Assembly: GCF_001613385.1 (NCBI RefSeq)
Contig: NZ_BDCG01000024.1
Coordinates: forward strand, 1 to 64,000
Source of the DNA: Nocardia flavorosea NBRC 108225
Lineage (GTDB): Bacteria > Actinomycetota > Actinomycetes > Mycobacteriales > Mycobacteriaceae
DNA length: 64,000 nt
Reading direction: 5' to 3'
Position 1 is the stretch's first letter. Each line of letters opens with the position of its first letter. The translations under genes were made by a program, and so were the position numbers. Below the pieces are notes generated by a model. That model saw only the letters and a list, made by a program, of their open reading frames with translations. It was not told the origin of the DNA and searched no databases. Below are positions 51,869 to 60,727 of this stretch, piece after piece.

Positions 51869-52093
51869 TCAGCCGACTCCGAGCGACGCGGAGCCGTCGC
51901 CCCCGGTGTTCAGGTGCCACGGGCCCACCGTGGCTCCGGCACCGGCGTCACCGTCCACACTGCCTTCCACGCCGGAGCGGTCGATTTCGGCCGCGGTTTC
52001 GGCCGACGTGCCGGCGTCTACACCGATCTGCGGGAGAGCGGCGGCGGTGGCTCCGGTGAACAGCAGCCCGCCGGTCGCAAGCGCGGGGACCAC
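51869..52093 (-). CDS. Possible small secreted protein
   Basis: An open frame of 74 codons starting 13 bases after the stop of the GT4 gene, on the same strand. The N-terminus (VVPALATGGLLFTGATAAA) resembles a short signal sequence without positive residues, and the rest is acidic and Gly/Ala-rich. The ribosome binding site is weak. In mycobacteria a small secreted protein gene (Rv3033) sits at the same place, but I see no sequence similarity that I can vouch for. Confidence 0.4.
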   Translation of the reverse strand: MVPALATGGLLFTGATAAALPQIGVDAGTSAETAAEIDRSGVEGSVDGDAGAGATVGPWHLNTGGDGSASLGVG

Positions 52094-52106
52094 TACCGGC
52101 CGCGGT

Positions 52107-53369
52107 TCACAACGGCTGGCCGGGGTCCCGTTCGGGGAGTGGACGGCGGTCGATCTCCGGTCGGCCGAGGGGCGTACGAACCCGGCGTTTCGCGCTGGAG
52201 TACACCCCGGCGGTTTCCGCGGCCACCACTTCCCAGGCGAAATCTTCGGTGAGCCGGTCGCGGGCGGCCCGCGCGCGTTGCTGCGCGGCGGCCGGGTCGT
52301 CGAGAACCGCGATGGCCGCCTCCACCAGGCCGTTGACGTCCGCGGGTTCGAACGACGCGCCGGTCACGCCGTCGATCACGGCCTCGCCGAGTCCGCCCGC
52401 GGTCGAGGTGACCAGCGGTGTTCCGGTGGCTGCCGCTTCCAGTGCGACGATCCCGAAGGGCTCGTAGCGGCTGGGCAGCACAATGGCGTCGGCGCCGTGC
52501 AGCCAGCCCAGTAGTTCGGAGTGGTCGAGTTGTCCGGTGAAGTGCACCGCGCGTGCCACGCGATGCACGCGGGCGCGTTCCCGCAGCCATTCGAACTGGG
52601 TGCCGACCCCGGCGATGGTCAGCGTCGTACCGGGGTGGGCACGGCGGATCCGGGGGAGCGCGGCGATCGCGTCCTGGATCCCTTTCTCGTACTCGAGCCG
52701 GCCCACGTACAGCAGGCGCGGCGGCCCGCTGCGTGGCGGGCGGGCCCGAAACGACCAGGCTCCCACATCGATTCCGTTGCGGATCACGTGCACGGGCACC
52801 CGCTCGGGCCGGTAGAGCCGCTCCACTTCGTCCTGCATGGACGCCGAGCAGGTGATGAGGGCGTCCGATTCGTTGGCCAGCCACCATTCGACCGAATGCA
52901 CCTGCCGGTTCACCCGCCCCGCGACCCAGCCGCTGTGCCGCCCGGCCTCGGTGGCGTGGATCGTGGAGACGAGCGGGACGTCGTAGTACTCGGCCAGCGC
53001 GATCGCCGGATGTGCCACCAGCCAGTCGTGTGCGTGCACCACATCGGGGGTCCAGCCCTCGCCGATACCCGGTTTGTCCAGTGCGACCCCGGCGCGCACC
53101 ATGGCGTGTCCCATGGCCAGGGTCCAGGCGAGCATATCCTCGCCGAAATCGAAGATCGGCGGGTCTTCCGCGACCGCCACCACCAGCACGCCCTCGGCGA
53201 CGAACGAATGGGTGGGATGGGTGGCGGGGCTGGTGCCGGTAGGGCGTCGCGCGAGCACCACTACTTCGTGTCCGGCCGCCGCGAGCGAGGTCGCGAGGTG
53301 GTGGACATGCCTGCCCAGTCCCCCGACGACCACGGGTGGGTATTCCCACGACACCATCAAGATCTTCAT
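52107..53369 (-). CDS. GT4 alpha-glucosyltransferase (Rv3032-like)
   Basis: A 420-aa GT-B glycosyltransferase. N-terminal MKILMVSWEYPPVVVGGLGR is the glycogen-synthase-like start, with the acceptor loop GGLGRHV. The C-terminal donor site has YVGRLEYEKG and the EPFGIVALE motif (ExxxxxxxE). The M. tuberculosis homologue makes alpha-1,4-glucan for methylglucose lipopolysaccharide and glycogen-like polymers. ATG 53369 overlaps the GH57 stop by 4 bases. Confidence 0.92.
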   Translation of the reverse strand: MKILMVSWEYPPVVVGGLGRHVHHLATSLAAAGHEVVVLARRPTGTSPATHPTHSFVAEGVLVVAVAEDPPIFDFGEDMLAWTLAMGHAMVRAGVALDKPGIGEGWTPDVVHAHDWLVAHPAIALAEYYDVPLVSTIHATEAGRHSGWVAGRVNRQVHSVEWWLANESDALITCSASMQDEVERLYRPERVPVHVIRNGIDVGAWSFRARPPRSGPPRLLYVGRLEYEKGIQDAIAALPRIRRAHPGTTLTIAGVGTQFEWLRERARVHRVARAVHFTGQLDHSELLGWLHGADAIVLPSRYEPFGIVALEAAATGTPLVTSTAGGLGEAVIDGVTGASFEPADVNGLVEAAIAVLDDPAAAQQRARAARDRLTEDFAWEVVAAETAGVYSSAKRRVRTPLGRPEIDRRPLPERDPGQPL

Positions 53370-54907
53370 CGCGGTCCTTCTGCTGGATTGACGCGTAGCC
53401 TACGCGCGTCCAGGGCCGGGAACAGGCCGTCGGCGACGGCCCATCCGGCCGCCAATTCCCGGGCTCGTGCGTACTGACCCGCGCCGACGGCGCCCGCGAT
53501 CTCGCGGACGGCGTGCGCATGCTGGTGGGCCCGGTCCCGGGCGTATCCGGCGGCGGAATCTTTGCTGACCATGAAGGCCCAGTCGCTGGATACGGCGAGG
53601 ATGGCTTCGCGCAGGAGTTGATCGGCCACCGGGTCGCGGCCGATGGGCGCGGTGGCCCGCATCTTCGCGGTGGTGTCGAGGGCGAGCCGGACGATTTCGT
53701 CGTTCAGCTCGACCAGATCACGGACCTGGTCGCCGGCCCAGACCCGCCAGTCCTTACCCGACCCCCACGACGAATCGGTGAGTGGAACGGGCGCGCCGAC
53801 GAATCCGCGTTCGCGGGCATCCGCGAGGGTTCCGACGGTGACACCGGCCTCCGGTAGCGCGCGCAGCACCCGGGCCAGCCACTGTGGGCCTTCATGCCAC
53901 CAGTGCCCGTACAGTTCGGTATCGAAGGCGGCGACCACCAGCGCGGGGCGCCCGATCCGCTCGGATTCGGTGATGAGCCGCTCGCGTACGGTCGCGACGA
54001 AATCCGTGACATCCCGCTCGATCTGGGCGGCGGCGAGTTCGGGGTCGTAGGGTGCCTTGTCCGGTCCGGCAACGGTCTTTCCGGTAACCCGGGCAGGTTT
54101 GAGTCCGGTGGCGTGGTCGTAGTGATGGAAGTCCCGGTAGGCGCCGTTGCCGGGGTATCCCGATTTCGGCGACCACACCCGGTAGCTGACCGTGAGATCG
54201 CGCCCGAACGCGACGACAGGAGAGTCCCGGACCGGCCGGCCGAGCGAGGTGTCCCCGCGCAGAGCGGGTCCATCGACCATGAAATGCGTCACACCGGCGG
54301 CCGCGTAGCCGTCCTCCATGCCCGGTGTGAACCCACATTCCGGTGCCCACATCCCCGAGGGGGTGTGGCCCCAGCGCAGGCGTGCGTCGGCGAGCCCTTC
54401 ACGCAATTGGAAATCGCGCAGCCGTTCGTCGAGTAACGGCTGGAACGGGTGCGCCAGCGGACCGCCGAGCAATTCGATGGCGTCGGCGTCGAGCAACTGC
54501 CGCCAGACCGGTGCCGCACCGTGCCGCCAGTTCTGTTCGAACTCGGTCAGCGCGGCAGCCGCGAGCCGGTGCTCGTGCCGGCCGAGTGCCTTGTTGCCGG
54601 CCATGGCGGCCTCGTCGGCCCGCAACTGCCAGTTCCCGAGCCAGTGATGCATACCCGCCAGCGAATGTGGATCGTCGAGTTGTGCTGCGAGAACAGGGGT
54701 TATCCCCAGCGTCAGCAGATGTGAGCGACCCTCGGCGGCGAGGGTACGAAGTACCTCGACGACCGGCAGATACGAGGACGCCCACGACTGGTAGAGCCAT
54801 TCCTCGCCGACCGGCCAGCGGCCGTGATGGGCCAGCCAGGGCAGGTGCGAGTGCAGGACCAGCGTGAACTGCCCGGGTACCGCGTCGCCGGAGTTGTTGG
54901 CGCTCAC
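53366..54907 (-). CDS. GH57 1,4-alpha-glucan branching enzyme (Rv3031-like)
   Basis: A 513-aa family 57 glycoside hydrolase. The N-terminal LVLHSHLPWLAHHGRWPVGE is typical of GH57 branching enzymes. The catalytic nucleophile is Glu190 (MWAPECGFTPG) and the acid/base Asp329 (AAFDTELYGHWWHEG). It would branch the alpha-glucan made by the neighbouring GT4. The start overlaps the methyltransferase stop by 4 bases, and its stop overlaps the GT4 start by 4, so the three genes are translated as a unit. Confidence 0.93.
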   Translation of the reverse strand: MSANNSGDAVPGQFTLVLHSHLPWLAHHGRWPVGEEWLYQSWASSYLPVVEVLRTLAAEGRSHLLTLGITPVLAAQLDDPHSLAGMHHWLGNWQLRADEAAMAGNKALGRHEHRLAAAALTEFEQNWRHGAAPVWRQLLDADAIELLGGPLAHPFQPLLDERLRDFQLREGLADARLRWGHTPSGMWAPECGFTPGMEDGYAAAGVTHFMVDGPALRGDTSLGRPVRDSPVVAFGRDLTVSYRVWSPKSGYPGNGAYRDFHHYDHATGLKPARVTGKTVAGPDKAPYDPELAAAQIERDVTDFVATVRERLITESERIGRPALVVAAFDTELYGHWWHEGPQWLARVLRALPEAGVTVGTLADARERGFVGAPVPLTDSSWGSGKDWRVWAGDQVRDLVELNDEIVRLALDTTAKMRATAPIGRDPVADQLLREAILAVSSDWAFMVSKDSAAGYARDRAHQHAHAVREIAGAVGAGQYARARELAAGWAVADGLFPALDARRLRVNPAEGPR

Positions 54908-55689
54908 GGTTTCACCGCTCGGGCGACCAGGTCGAGGCTGGCGTCGATATCGGCAGAGGTCAGCGCGAAATCGTCGACGGTGATGGCCGCGACATCGGCG
55001 GTGAGTTCGGCCGGCCAGGGCTCACCGGCCAGCGCCCGCTCTATCTGTGCGTCGATGAAGGAGCCGCCGTGTTTTTCGTCCAGTGCTCGCAGGCTCGGGC
55101 CGTGGTGCACACCCGTCATGAGCTCCACCCGGAAACCGGCTTCCTCGAGCAGTTCGGTCAATTCGGCGGCGTTCAGTTCGCGCGTGTGGAAGGGATTGAG
55201 CGGAGTGTCACGTCCGGGGGAGAAGGTGATCCGGTTGGGGGTGCTGATGAGCAGTTCGCCGCCGGGGCGCAGGACACGCAGGCATTCGCGCAAGAACTGC
55301 ACTTGGTCCCAAAGATGTTCGATGACTTGGAAATTCACCACGGTGTCGACTGTGTTGTCCGGTAGTGGGAGGGCGGCCAGGTTGCCGCGGATCATCCGCA
55401 CCCGTGGGTACCGCGCGCGTACATGTGCGGCGGCGCCGCGGTCGTAGTCGAGTCCGATCACCGCGGTCGCGATCTCGGCGATCATATTCGCGCCGTAGCC
55501 TTCACCCGACCCCGCTTCGAGTACGACCTTGTCCGCGCACCGCGACAGCAGCCGGTCGTAGACGATCTCGTGCCGGCGGAACCAGTAGTTCTCCTCCGCG
55601 ATACCCGGGACCGTCCGCTCACCGGTCAACGGCAGCGGCTCCAGTACATCAGGGGTAGCCGGTGCGGCGGGAATCACAGCCTCGCTCAT
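54904..55689 (-). CDS. SAM-dependent methyltransferase (Rv3030-like)
   Basis: A 261-aa class I methyltransferase, first gene of the glucan operon. The SAM site is VLEAGSGEGYGANMIAEIAT with VIGLDYDRGAAAHVRARYP and the post-I motifs VVNFQVIEHLWDQVQF. Its operon position suggests it methylates sugar hydroxyls of the glucan, as proposed for the mycobacterial homologue. It is divergent from etfB; 195 bases separate the starts. Confidence 0.9.
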   Translation of the reverse strand: MSEAVIPAAPATPDVLEPLPLTGERTVPGIAEENYWFRRHEIVYDRLLSRCADKVVLEAGSGEGYGANMIAEIATAVIGLDYDRGAAAHVRARYPRVRMIRGNLAALPLPDNTVDTVVNFQVIEHLWDQVQFLRECLRVLRPGGELLISTPNRITFSPGRDTPLNPFHTRELNAAELTELLEEAGFRVELMTGVHHGPSLRALDEKHGGSFIDAQIERALAGEPWPAELTADVAAITVDDFALTSADIDASLDLVARAVKP

Positions 55690-55758
55690 TGCGACGAGGT
55701 TACTGGTACTGCCCGGTACACGGGTCTCCAGGGAGGCCCTCCGGGGGGCCGCGCTTGT

Positions 55759-55778
55759 AAGTTACCCATGAGTAACTT
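55759..55778. promoter_or_regulatory. Palindromic site between the glucan operon and etfB
   Basis: AAGTTACCCATGAGTAACTT is a 20-bp palindrome with one mismatched pair (C/A). It lies 70 bases upstream of the methyltransferase start and 106 bases upstream of etfB. Size and symmetry suit a TetR- or GntR-type regulator. No regulator gene is adjacent. Confidence 0.55.
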
Positions 55779-55884
55779 AACGTAGGGTAATGTCTCGGCC
55801 TGAGCTACTCACATGGACGTACGGCCACTGGAGATCGTGCGACCGCCAATACAGGTAACCAGAACAGGAGGTCGACGAAGACCG

Positions 55885-56670
55885 ATGCCGAATATCGTCG
55901 TACTCATCAAGCAGGTGCCCGATACCTGGTCCGAGCGCAAGCTGACCGACGGTGACTTCACCCTCGACCGTGAAGCCGCCGACGCGGTGCTCGACGAGAT
56001 CAACGAGCGCGCTGTCGAAGAAGCCCTCCTGATCAAGGAGGCGCAAGGCGGTGAGGTCACCGTGCTGGCCGCCGGTCCCGATCGTGCCACCGAGGCCATC
56101 CGCAAGGCCCTGTCCATGGGCGCCGACAAGGCGATCCATATCAACGACCCCGCCATCCACGGCTCCGATACCGTCCAGACCGCGTGGGTGCTGGCCGGTG
56201 CGCTGGGCCAGGTCGAAGGCGTCGAACTGGTCATCGCCGGTAACGAGGCCACCGACGGCCGCTCGGGTGCCGTCCCGGCCGTTATCGCCGAGTACCTGGG
56301 CATCCCGCAGCTCACCCATCTGCGCAAGCTCACCGTCGACGGCGAGAAGATCACCGGCGAGCGGGAGACCGACGAAGGCGTGTTCAAGCTGGAGGCGACC
56401 CTGCCGGCCATCGTCAGCGTCACCGAGAAGATCAACGAACCGCGCTTCCCCTCCTTCAAGGGCATCATGGCCGCCAAGAAGAAGGAAGTGCAGACCTTCA
56501 CCCTGGAAGACCTGGGCATCGACCCGTCGACCGTGGGTGTGGCCAATGCGGGCACCGCGGTGACCGCGTCCACCCCGAAGCCGCCGCGCACCGCGGGCGA
56601 GAAGATCAGCGACGAGGGCGACGGCGGCACCAAGATCGCCCAGTACCTGGTCGGCCAGAAGATCATCTGA
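55885..56670 (+). CDS. etfB: Electron transfer flavoprotein beta subunit
   Basis: A 261-aa EtfB. NIVVLIKQVPDTWSERKLTD at the start and VIAGNEATDGRSGAVPAVIA in the middle are family hallmarks. The RKLTVDGEKI..GERETDEG region binds AMP in EtfB proteins. It pairs with EtfA encoded 39 bases downstream to carry electrons from acyl-CoA dehydrogenases to the membrane. ATG 55885; AGGAGG (55865-55870) lies unusually far upstream (14 bases), with GAAG closer. Confidence 0.96.
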   Translation: MPNIVVLIKQVPDTWSERKLTDGDFTLDREAADAVLDEINERAVEEALLIKEAQGGEVTVLAAGPDRATEAIRKALSMGADKAIHINDPAIHGSDTVQTAWVLAGALGQVEGVELVIAGNEATDGRSGAVPAVIAEYLGIPQLTHLRKLTVDGEKITGERETDEGVFKLEATLPAIVSVTEKINEPRFPSFKGIMAAKKKEVQTFTLEDLGIDPSTVGVANAGTAVTASTPKPPRTAGEKISDEGDGGTKIAQYLVGQKII

Positions 56671-56709
56671 GTCCCCCGCACCCGCAGCAACTTCTAGGAG
56701 AAGAGACAA

Positions 56710-57666
56710 ATGGCAGAAGTACTTGTGCTCGTCGAGCACGCCGACGGTGCGGTCAAGAAGGTGACCACCGAACTGCTGAGCGCCGCCGCGACTCTCGGTG
56801 AGCCGTCGGCCGTGGTGCTCGGTGTGCCCGGCACCGCCGACAAACTGTCCGATGCGCTGGCCGCGGCCGGCGCCGCCAAGATCTACGTCGCCGAATCCGA
56901 CGATGTCGAGAACTACCTCATCACCCCGAAGGTCGATGTGCTGGCCGGCCTGGTCGAATCCGCCTCCCCGGCGGCCGTCCTGGTCGCCGCGAGCGCCGAG
57001 GGCAAAGAGGTCTCCGGCCGCCTGGCCGCCCGTATCGGCTCCGGCCTGCTGGTCGACGTCATCGACGTCAAGGCCGACGGCTCGGCCGTGCACAGCATCT
57101 TCGGTGGCGCCTTCACCGTCGATGCCAAGGCCACCGGCGATGTGCCCGTGATCTCCGTACGCCCGGGTTCGATCGAGGCGAAGGCCTCGGCCGGGGCCGG
57201 CGAGAAGGTCACCGTCGAGGTCCCCGCGCAGGAAGAGGGCGTCGTCAAGGTCACCAGCCGCGAGCCCGTCGTCGCCGGTGACCGGCCCGAGCTCACCGAG
57301 GCGAATATCGTCGTCTCCGGTGGCCGCGGTGTCGGTTCCGCCGACAACTTCTCCGTGGTCGAAACCCTGGCCGATTCGCTCGGCGCGGCCGTCGGCGCCT
57401 CGCGTGCCGCGGTCGACTCGGGCTACTACCCGGGCCAGTTCCAGGTCGGCCAGACCGGTAAGACGGTGTCCCCGCAGCTGTACGTCGCCCTGGGCATCTC
57501 CGGCGCGATCCAGCACCGGGCCGGTATGCAGACCTCGAAGACCATCATCGCGGTCAACAAGGACGAAGAGGCGCCGATCTTCGAGATCGCCGACTACGGC
57601 ATCGTCGGCGACCTGTTCAACGTCGCCCCGCAGCTGACCGAAGAGGTCAAGAAGCACAAGGGCTGA
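56710..57666 (+). CDS. etfA: Electron transfer flavoprotein alpha subunit
   Basis: A 318-aa EtfA. The N-domain starts EVLVLVEHADGAVKKVTTEL. The FAD-binding C-domain has VVSGGRGVGSADNF, VGASRAAVDSGYYPGQFQVG QTGKTVSPQLYVALGISGAI (gap mine), and QHRAGM. It follows etfB by 39 bases with AGGAGAAGAG upstream of ATG 56710. A strong terminator follows at 57702. Confidence 0.96.
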   Translation: MAEVLVLVEHADGAVKKVTTELLSAAATLGEPSAVVLGVPGTADKLSDALAAAGAAKIYVAESDDVENYLITPKVDVLAGLVESASPAAVLVAASAEGKEVSGRLAARIGSGLLVDVIDVKADGSAVHSIFGGAFTVDAKATGDVPVISVRPGSIEAKASAGAGEKVTVEVPAQEEGVVKVTSREPVVAGDRPELTEANIVVSGGRGVGSADNFSVVETLADSLGAAVGASRAAVDSGYYPGQFQVGQTGKTVSPQLYVALGISGAIQHRAGMQTSKTIIAVNKDEEAPIFEIADYGIVGDLFNVAPQLTEEVKKHKG

Positions 57667-57701
57667 GTGCCCGCGCGGCTGTCCCACGCCACGGCGTGAG
57701 C

Positions 57702-57732
57702 ACGCCCGGCCGGTTCCTCCGGCCGGGCGTTT
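57702..57732 (+). terminator. Intrinsic terminator after etfA
   Basis: ACGCCCGGCCGG (57702-57713) and its perfect complement (57719-57730), with loop TTCCT and TTT following. It lies 35 bases after the etfA stop. Confidence 0.88.
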
Positions 57733-58156
57733 GCCGTTTCGTGCCGCGTATCCGGAAGCCCTACGGAACGACCGTGCAGCCCGCGGCCGGCGCCGGAGCG
57801 TTCTTCATCATCACGGCGGATATCGATGCCGCCGTCCGCGCCGCCGGTCGATCACTGCACGGTCCGTGGGGGAGCACGCGCGTTTCTCGACCCACTGAAC
57901 GCCACGATCGGCGACCGGAATGCCGGATACGTGTGGCGGAAACCGCCTGTCGCAACACCGCGCGGGTGTGGCGAAAATAACGCTGAACAGATCTGAATCA
58001 CATCGCGAGCAGGCAGGTGACAGGGGCAATTCGGCCGGCAGTTAGTCTCACAACGGTGACCTTGCGGCGGTGAGCTCGTGGCCGGATGCGAATGCTCGAA
58101 CGCGGCCCGGTGGTCGATCAGCGCAAGGTCGCCGACGATGAGGAGGTACCGGATCC
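57733..58156. other. Intergenic region before gdhA
   Basis: 424 bases with no gene that I can support. Short open frames on both strands lack family resemblance. It should hold the gdhA promoter; the ribosome binding site AGGAGG is at 58141-58146. Confidence 0.5.
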
Positions 58157-59506
58157 ATGCCCGTTCTGCACGAGGAGCTACAGGAGATCTACGACGAGGT
58201 ACTGCTCCGCAATGCGGGGGAGACCGAGTTCCACCAGGCCGTGCACGAAGTGCTGGACAGTCTCGCCCCGGTGGTCGCCAAACATCCCGCCTACACCGAT
58301 GCGGCCGTGATCCGGCGCCTGTGTGAGCCCGAACGGCAGATCATCTTCCGGGTGGCCTGGGTCGACGATTCCGGCCAGGTGCAGATCAACCGTGGATTCC
58401 GGGTGGAGTTCAATTCCGCGCTCGGTCCCTACAAGGGTGGGCTGCGCTTCCACCCGACCGTGAACGTCGGGATAGTGAAATTTCTCGGGTTCGAGCAGAC
58501 CTTCAAGAACTCGCTGACCGGAATGCCGATCGGCGGCGGCAAGGGCGGCTCCGATTTCGACCCGAAGGGCCGCTCCGATGCCGAGGTGATGCGCTTCTGC
58601 CAGGCCTTCATGACCGAGCTCTACCGGCATATCGGCGAGCACACCGATGTCCCGGCCGGTGATATCGGTGTCGGCGGGCGCGAGATCGGCTACCTGTTCG
58701 GGCAGTACAAACGCATCACCAACCGCTTCGAATCGGGTGTGCTCACCGGTAAGGGATTGGCGTGGGGCGGGTCGCAGGTCCGTACCGAAGCCACCGGTTA
58801 CGGCGTGGTGTTCTTCGTCGACGAACTGCTGCGGACCCGGGGTGAAGGCTTCGACGGCAAGAAAGTGATCGTGTCCGGTTCCGGGAACGTGGCCCTCTAC
58901 GCGATCGAGAAGGTGCAGCAACTCGGCGGTACGGTGATCGCCTGCTCCGATTCGAGCGGCTATATCGTCGACGAGGCCGGGATAGACCTGGAGCTGCTCA
59001 AGGAGGTCAAGGAGCAGCGCCGGGGCCGGATCTCCTGCTATGCCGACGAACGGGGCGGCTCGGCACGGTTCGTCGAAGACGGGTCGGTCTGGAATGTGCC
59101 GTGCGATATCGCGCTGCCCTGCGCCACCCAGAACGAGCTCAACGGCCGGGACGCGGCCGTGCTGGTGCGCAACGGTTGCACGGTCGTCGCCGAGGGAGCG
59201 AACATGCCCTGCACCCCGGAGGCGGTGCGGGTGTTCGGCGAGGCGAAGGTCGGGTTCGCACCGGGTAAGGCCGCCAATGCCGGTGGTGTCGCGACCAGTG
59301 CCCTGGAAATGCAGCAGAACGCCTCCCGGGACTCGTGGTCGTTCGAGTACACCGAGCAGCGCCTCGCCGAGATAATGCGCGGTGTGCACGATCGCACCCT
59401 CGCGACCGCCGACGAATACGGTGCGCCCGGAAACTATGCCGTCGGGGCGAATATCGCCGGTTTCATCCAGGTCGCGGATGCCATGCTCGCCCTCGGCGTC
59501 ATCTGA
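58157..59506 (+). CDS. gdhA: NADP-specific glutamate dehydrogenase
   Basis: A 449-aa hexameric-type GDH. It assimilates ammonium into 2-oxoglutarate. The substrate loop is GPYKGGLRFHPTVN and the catalytic Lys is in PIGGGKGGSDFDPKG. The Rossmann motif VIVSGSGNVALYAIEKVQQL and the 449-aa length match the small NADP-dependent form. The start is fixed by AGGAGG 10 bases upstream. A hairpin follows 15 bases after the stop. Confidence 0.96.
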   Translation: MPVLHEELQEIYDEVLLRNAGETEFHQAVHEVLDSLAPVVAKHPAYTDAAVIRRLCEPERQIIFRVAWVDDSGQVQINRGFRVEFNSALGPYKGGLRFHPTVNVGIVKFLGFEQTFKNSLTGMPIGGGKGGSDFDPKGRSDAEVMRFCQAFMTELYRHIGEHTDVPAGDIGVGGREIGYLFGQYKRITNRFESGVLTGKGLAWGGSQVRTEATGYGVVFFVDELLRTRGEGFDGKKVIVSGSGNVALYAIEKVQQLGGTVIACSDSSGYIVDEAGIDLELLKEVKEQRRGRISCYADERGGSARFVEDGSVWNVPCDIALPCATQNELNGRDAAVLVRNGCTVVAEGANMPCTPEAVRVFGEAKVGFAPGKAANAGGVATSALEMQQNASRDSWSFEYTEQRLAEIMRGVHDRTLATADEYGAPGNYAVGANIAGFIQVADAMLALGVI

Positions 59507-59521
59507 GGGGGAGGCCGGATC

Positions 59522-59564
59522 GTCTCCTCGTCGCCGGGCGACGGTGTCACAGCGACGAGGAGAC
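59522..59564 (+). terminator. Hairpin terminator after gdhA
   Basis: Perfect 13-bp arms GTCTCCTCGTCGC (59522-59534) and GCGACGAGGAGAC (59552-59564) with a 17-nt loop. No U-tract. Confidence 0.72.
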
Positions 59565-59800
59565 CGGGTGACGCGGGAGCGTCGACGGGTCGGCTCGTGG
59601 ACAGTGCCGTCTGCCCCCCGAGTTCGCGATACCGGGACGATCGGTTTCCGTTCCGGACCGTCGTGCAAGCGAGTCGCCTGCCGCGCAATGGTACTCAGGG
59701 GCGATACGAGCATAGGTCCGGAGACCGATGTGGTCGGTGTCCGAATTCGCGAGGATGGTGGGGAGCCCGCCGGCGGGGTGGGCATCCGAGTGGAGGGCGT

Positions 59801-60643
59801 ATGAAACTGGAAGCCGGGCAGGTTGCTGTTGTCACCGGTGCCGCGAACGGTATCGGTGCGGCAATCGCCGCCGCGTTGGTGGAGCGGGGGCTGCGGGTGG
59901 TCGTGGCCGATATCGATTCCGGCGCGCTGACGAAAATCGCCACCGAACTCGGCGACCGGGCAGTCGCCGTGCCCACCGATGTCGCCGATATCGAGCAGGT
60001 GCGTGCGCTCGCCGATCGGACACTCACCGAATTCGGGCGTATCGATCTGGTTTTCAACAACGCCGGGATGGGGACGGGTGGGCCGAGCTGGGAGGTCACG
60101 CCCGCCGACTGGAACCGGGTCTGGGCCGTGAATGTCGGCGGAGTCGTGAACGGTACCCACGTATTCACGCCACATCTGATCGCTGCCGGACAGGGACATA
60201 TCGTCAATACGGCTTCGTTGGCAGGGCTGGCGGTCGGCCTGTTCGGTGCACCGTACGCGGCGAGCAAGGCGGCGATCATCTCGCTCTCGGAATCGTTGCG
60301 GGGTGAACTGGACCTGCTCGCACCGAACGTCGGTGTGACAGTGGTGTGCCCGGGCCCGGTGGACACGCAGATGTTCCGGGGTCTCGCCGAGCTCGCCACC
60401 CCACCGGAAGACCGGGCACCGGAGGCGGAGGCGTTGCCGCCTGAAGTAATGGACAAACTGGCCCCCATGATGGCGGGGGTCGCCGAAATGGCGAAGGAGA
60501 TGATCCCGGCGCCCCGGGCGGCGGAGATCATCCTCGGCGCCGTGGAGTCCGGAAAGCTGTACGAAACCACGCATCCGGAGATGGCGGCCGCCGCCCGTGC
60601 GCGGATCGATACGATCCTGGAGTCTTTCGGTACCCCGGTCTGA
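59801..60643 (+). CDS. Short-chain dehydrogenase/reductase (SDR)
   Basis: A 280-aa classical SDR. Cofactor loop TGAANGIG (residues about 12-19), DVADIEQV, the structural NNAG, the catalytic Ser in NTASLAG and the YAASK Tyr/Lys pair are all present. Asp in VVVADIDSG favours NAD(H). The C-terminal 60 residues are extended and Met/Ala/Pro-rich. ATG 59801 follows TGGAGGG. Substrate unknown. The 294 bases before it hold only the gdhA hairpin. Confidence 0.9.
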   Translation: MKLEAGQVAVVTGAANGIGAAIAAALVERGLRVVVADIDSGALTKIATELGDRAVAVPTDVADIEQVRALADRTLTEFGRIDLVFNNAGMGTGGPSWEVTPADWNRVWAVNVGGVVNGTHVFTPHLIAAGQGHIVNTASLAGLAVGLFGAPYAASKAAIISLSESLRGELDLLAPNVGVTVVCPGPVDTQMFRGLAELATPPEDRAPEAEALPPEVMDKLAPMMAGVAEMAKEMIPAPRAAEIILGAVESGKLYETTHPEMAAAARARIDTILESFGTPV

Positions 60644-60659
60644 ACCGCTTCGGCGTACC

Positions 60660-60690
60660 TCGCCGGGCCGTCCGGATTCCGGCCCGGCGA
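60660..60690. terminator. Bidirectional terminator between convergent SDR and acyl-CoA ligase genes
   Basis: TCGCCGGGCCG (60660-60670) and its complement (60680-60690) form a perfect 11-bp stem with a 9-nt loop, midway between stops at 60643 and 60728. Confidence 0.75.
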
Positions 60691-60727
60691 AGCCCTCATC
60701 TCGCCGGCGTTTGCTCACCAGGCGCAG

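Noticed and set aside
58178..60718. Minus-strand open frame of 846 codons
   Set aside because: It covers the antisense of gdhA and the SDR gene and has the His/Arg/Gly-rich composition of a shadow frame.
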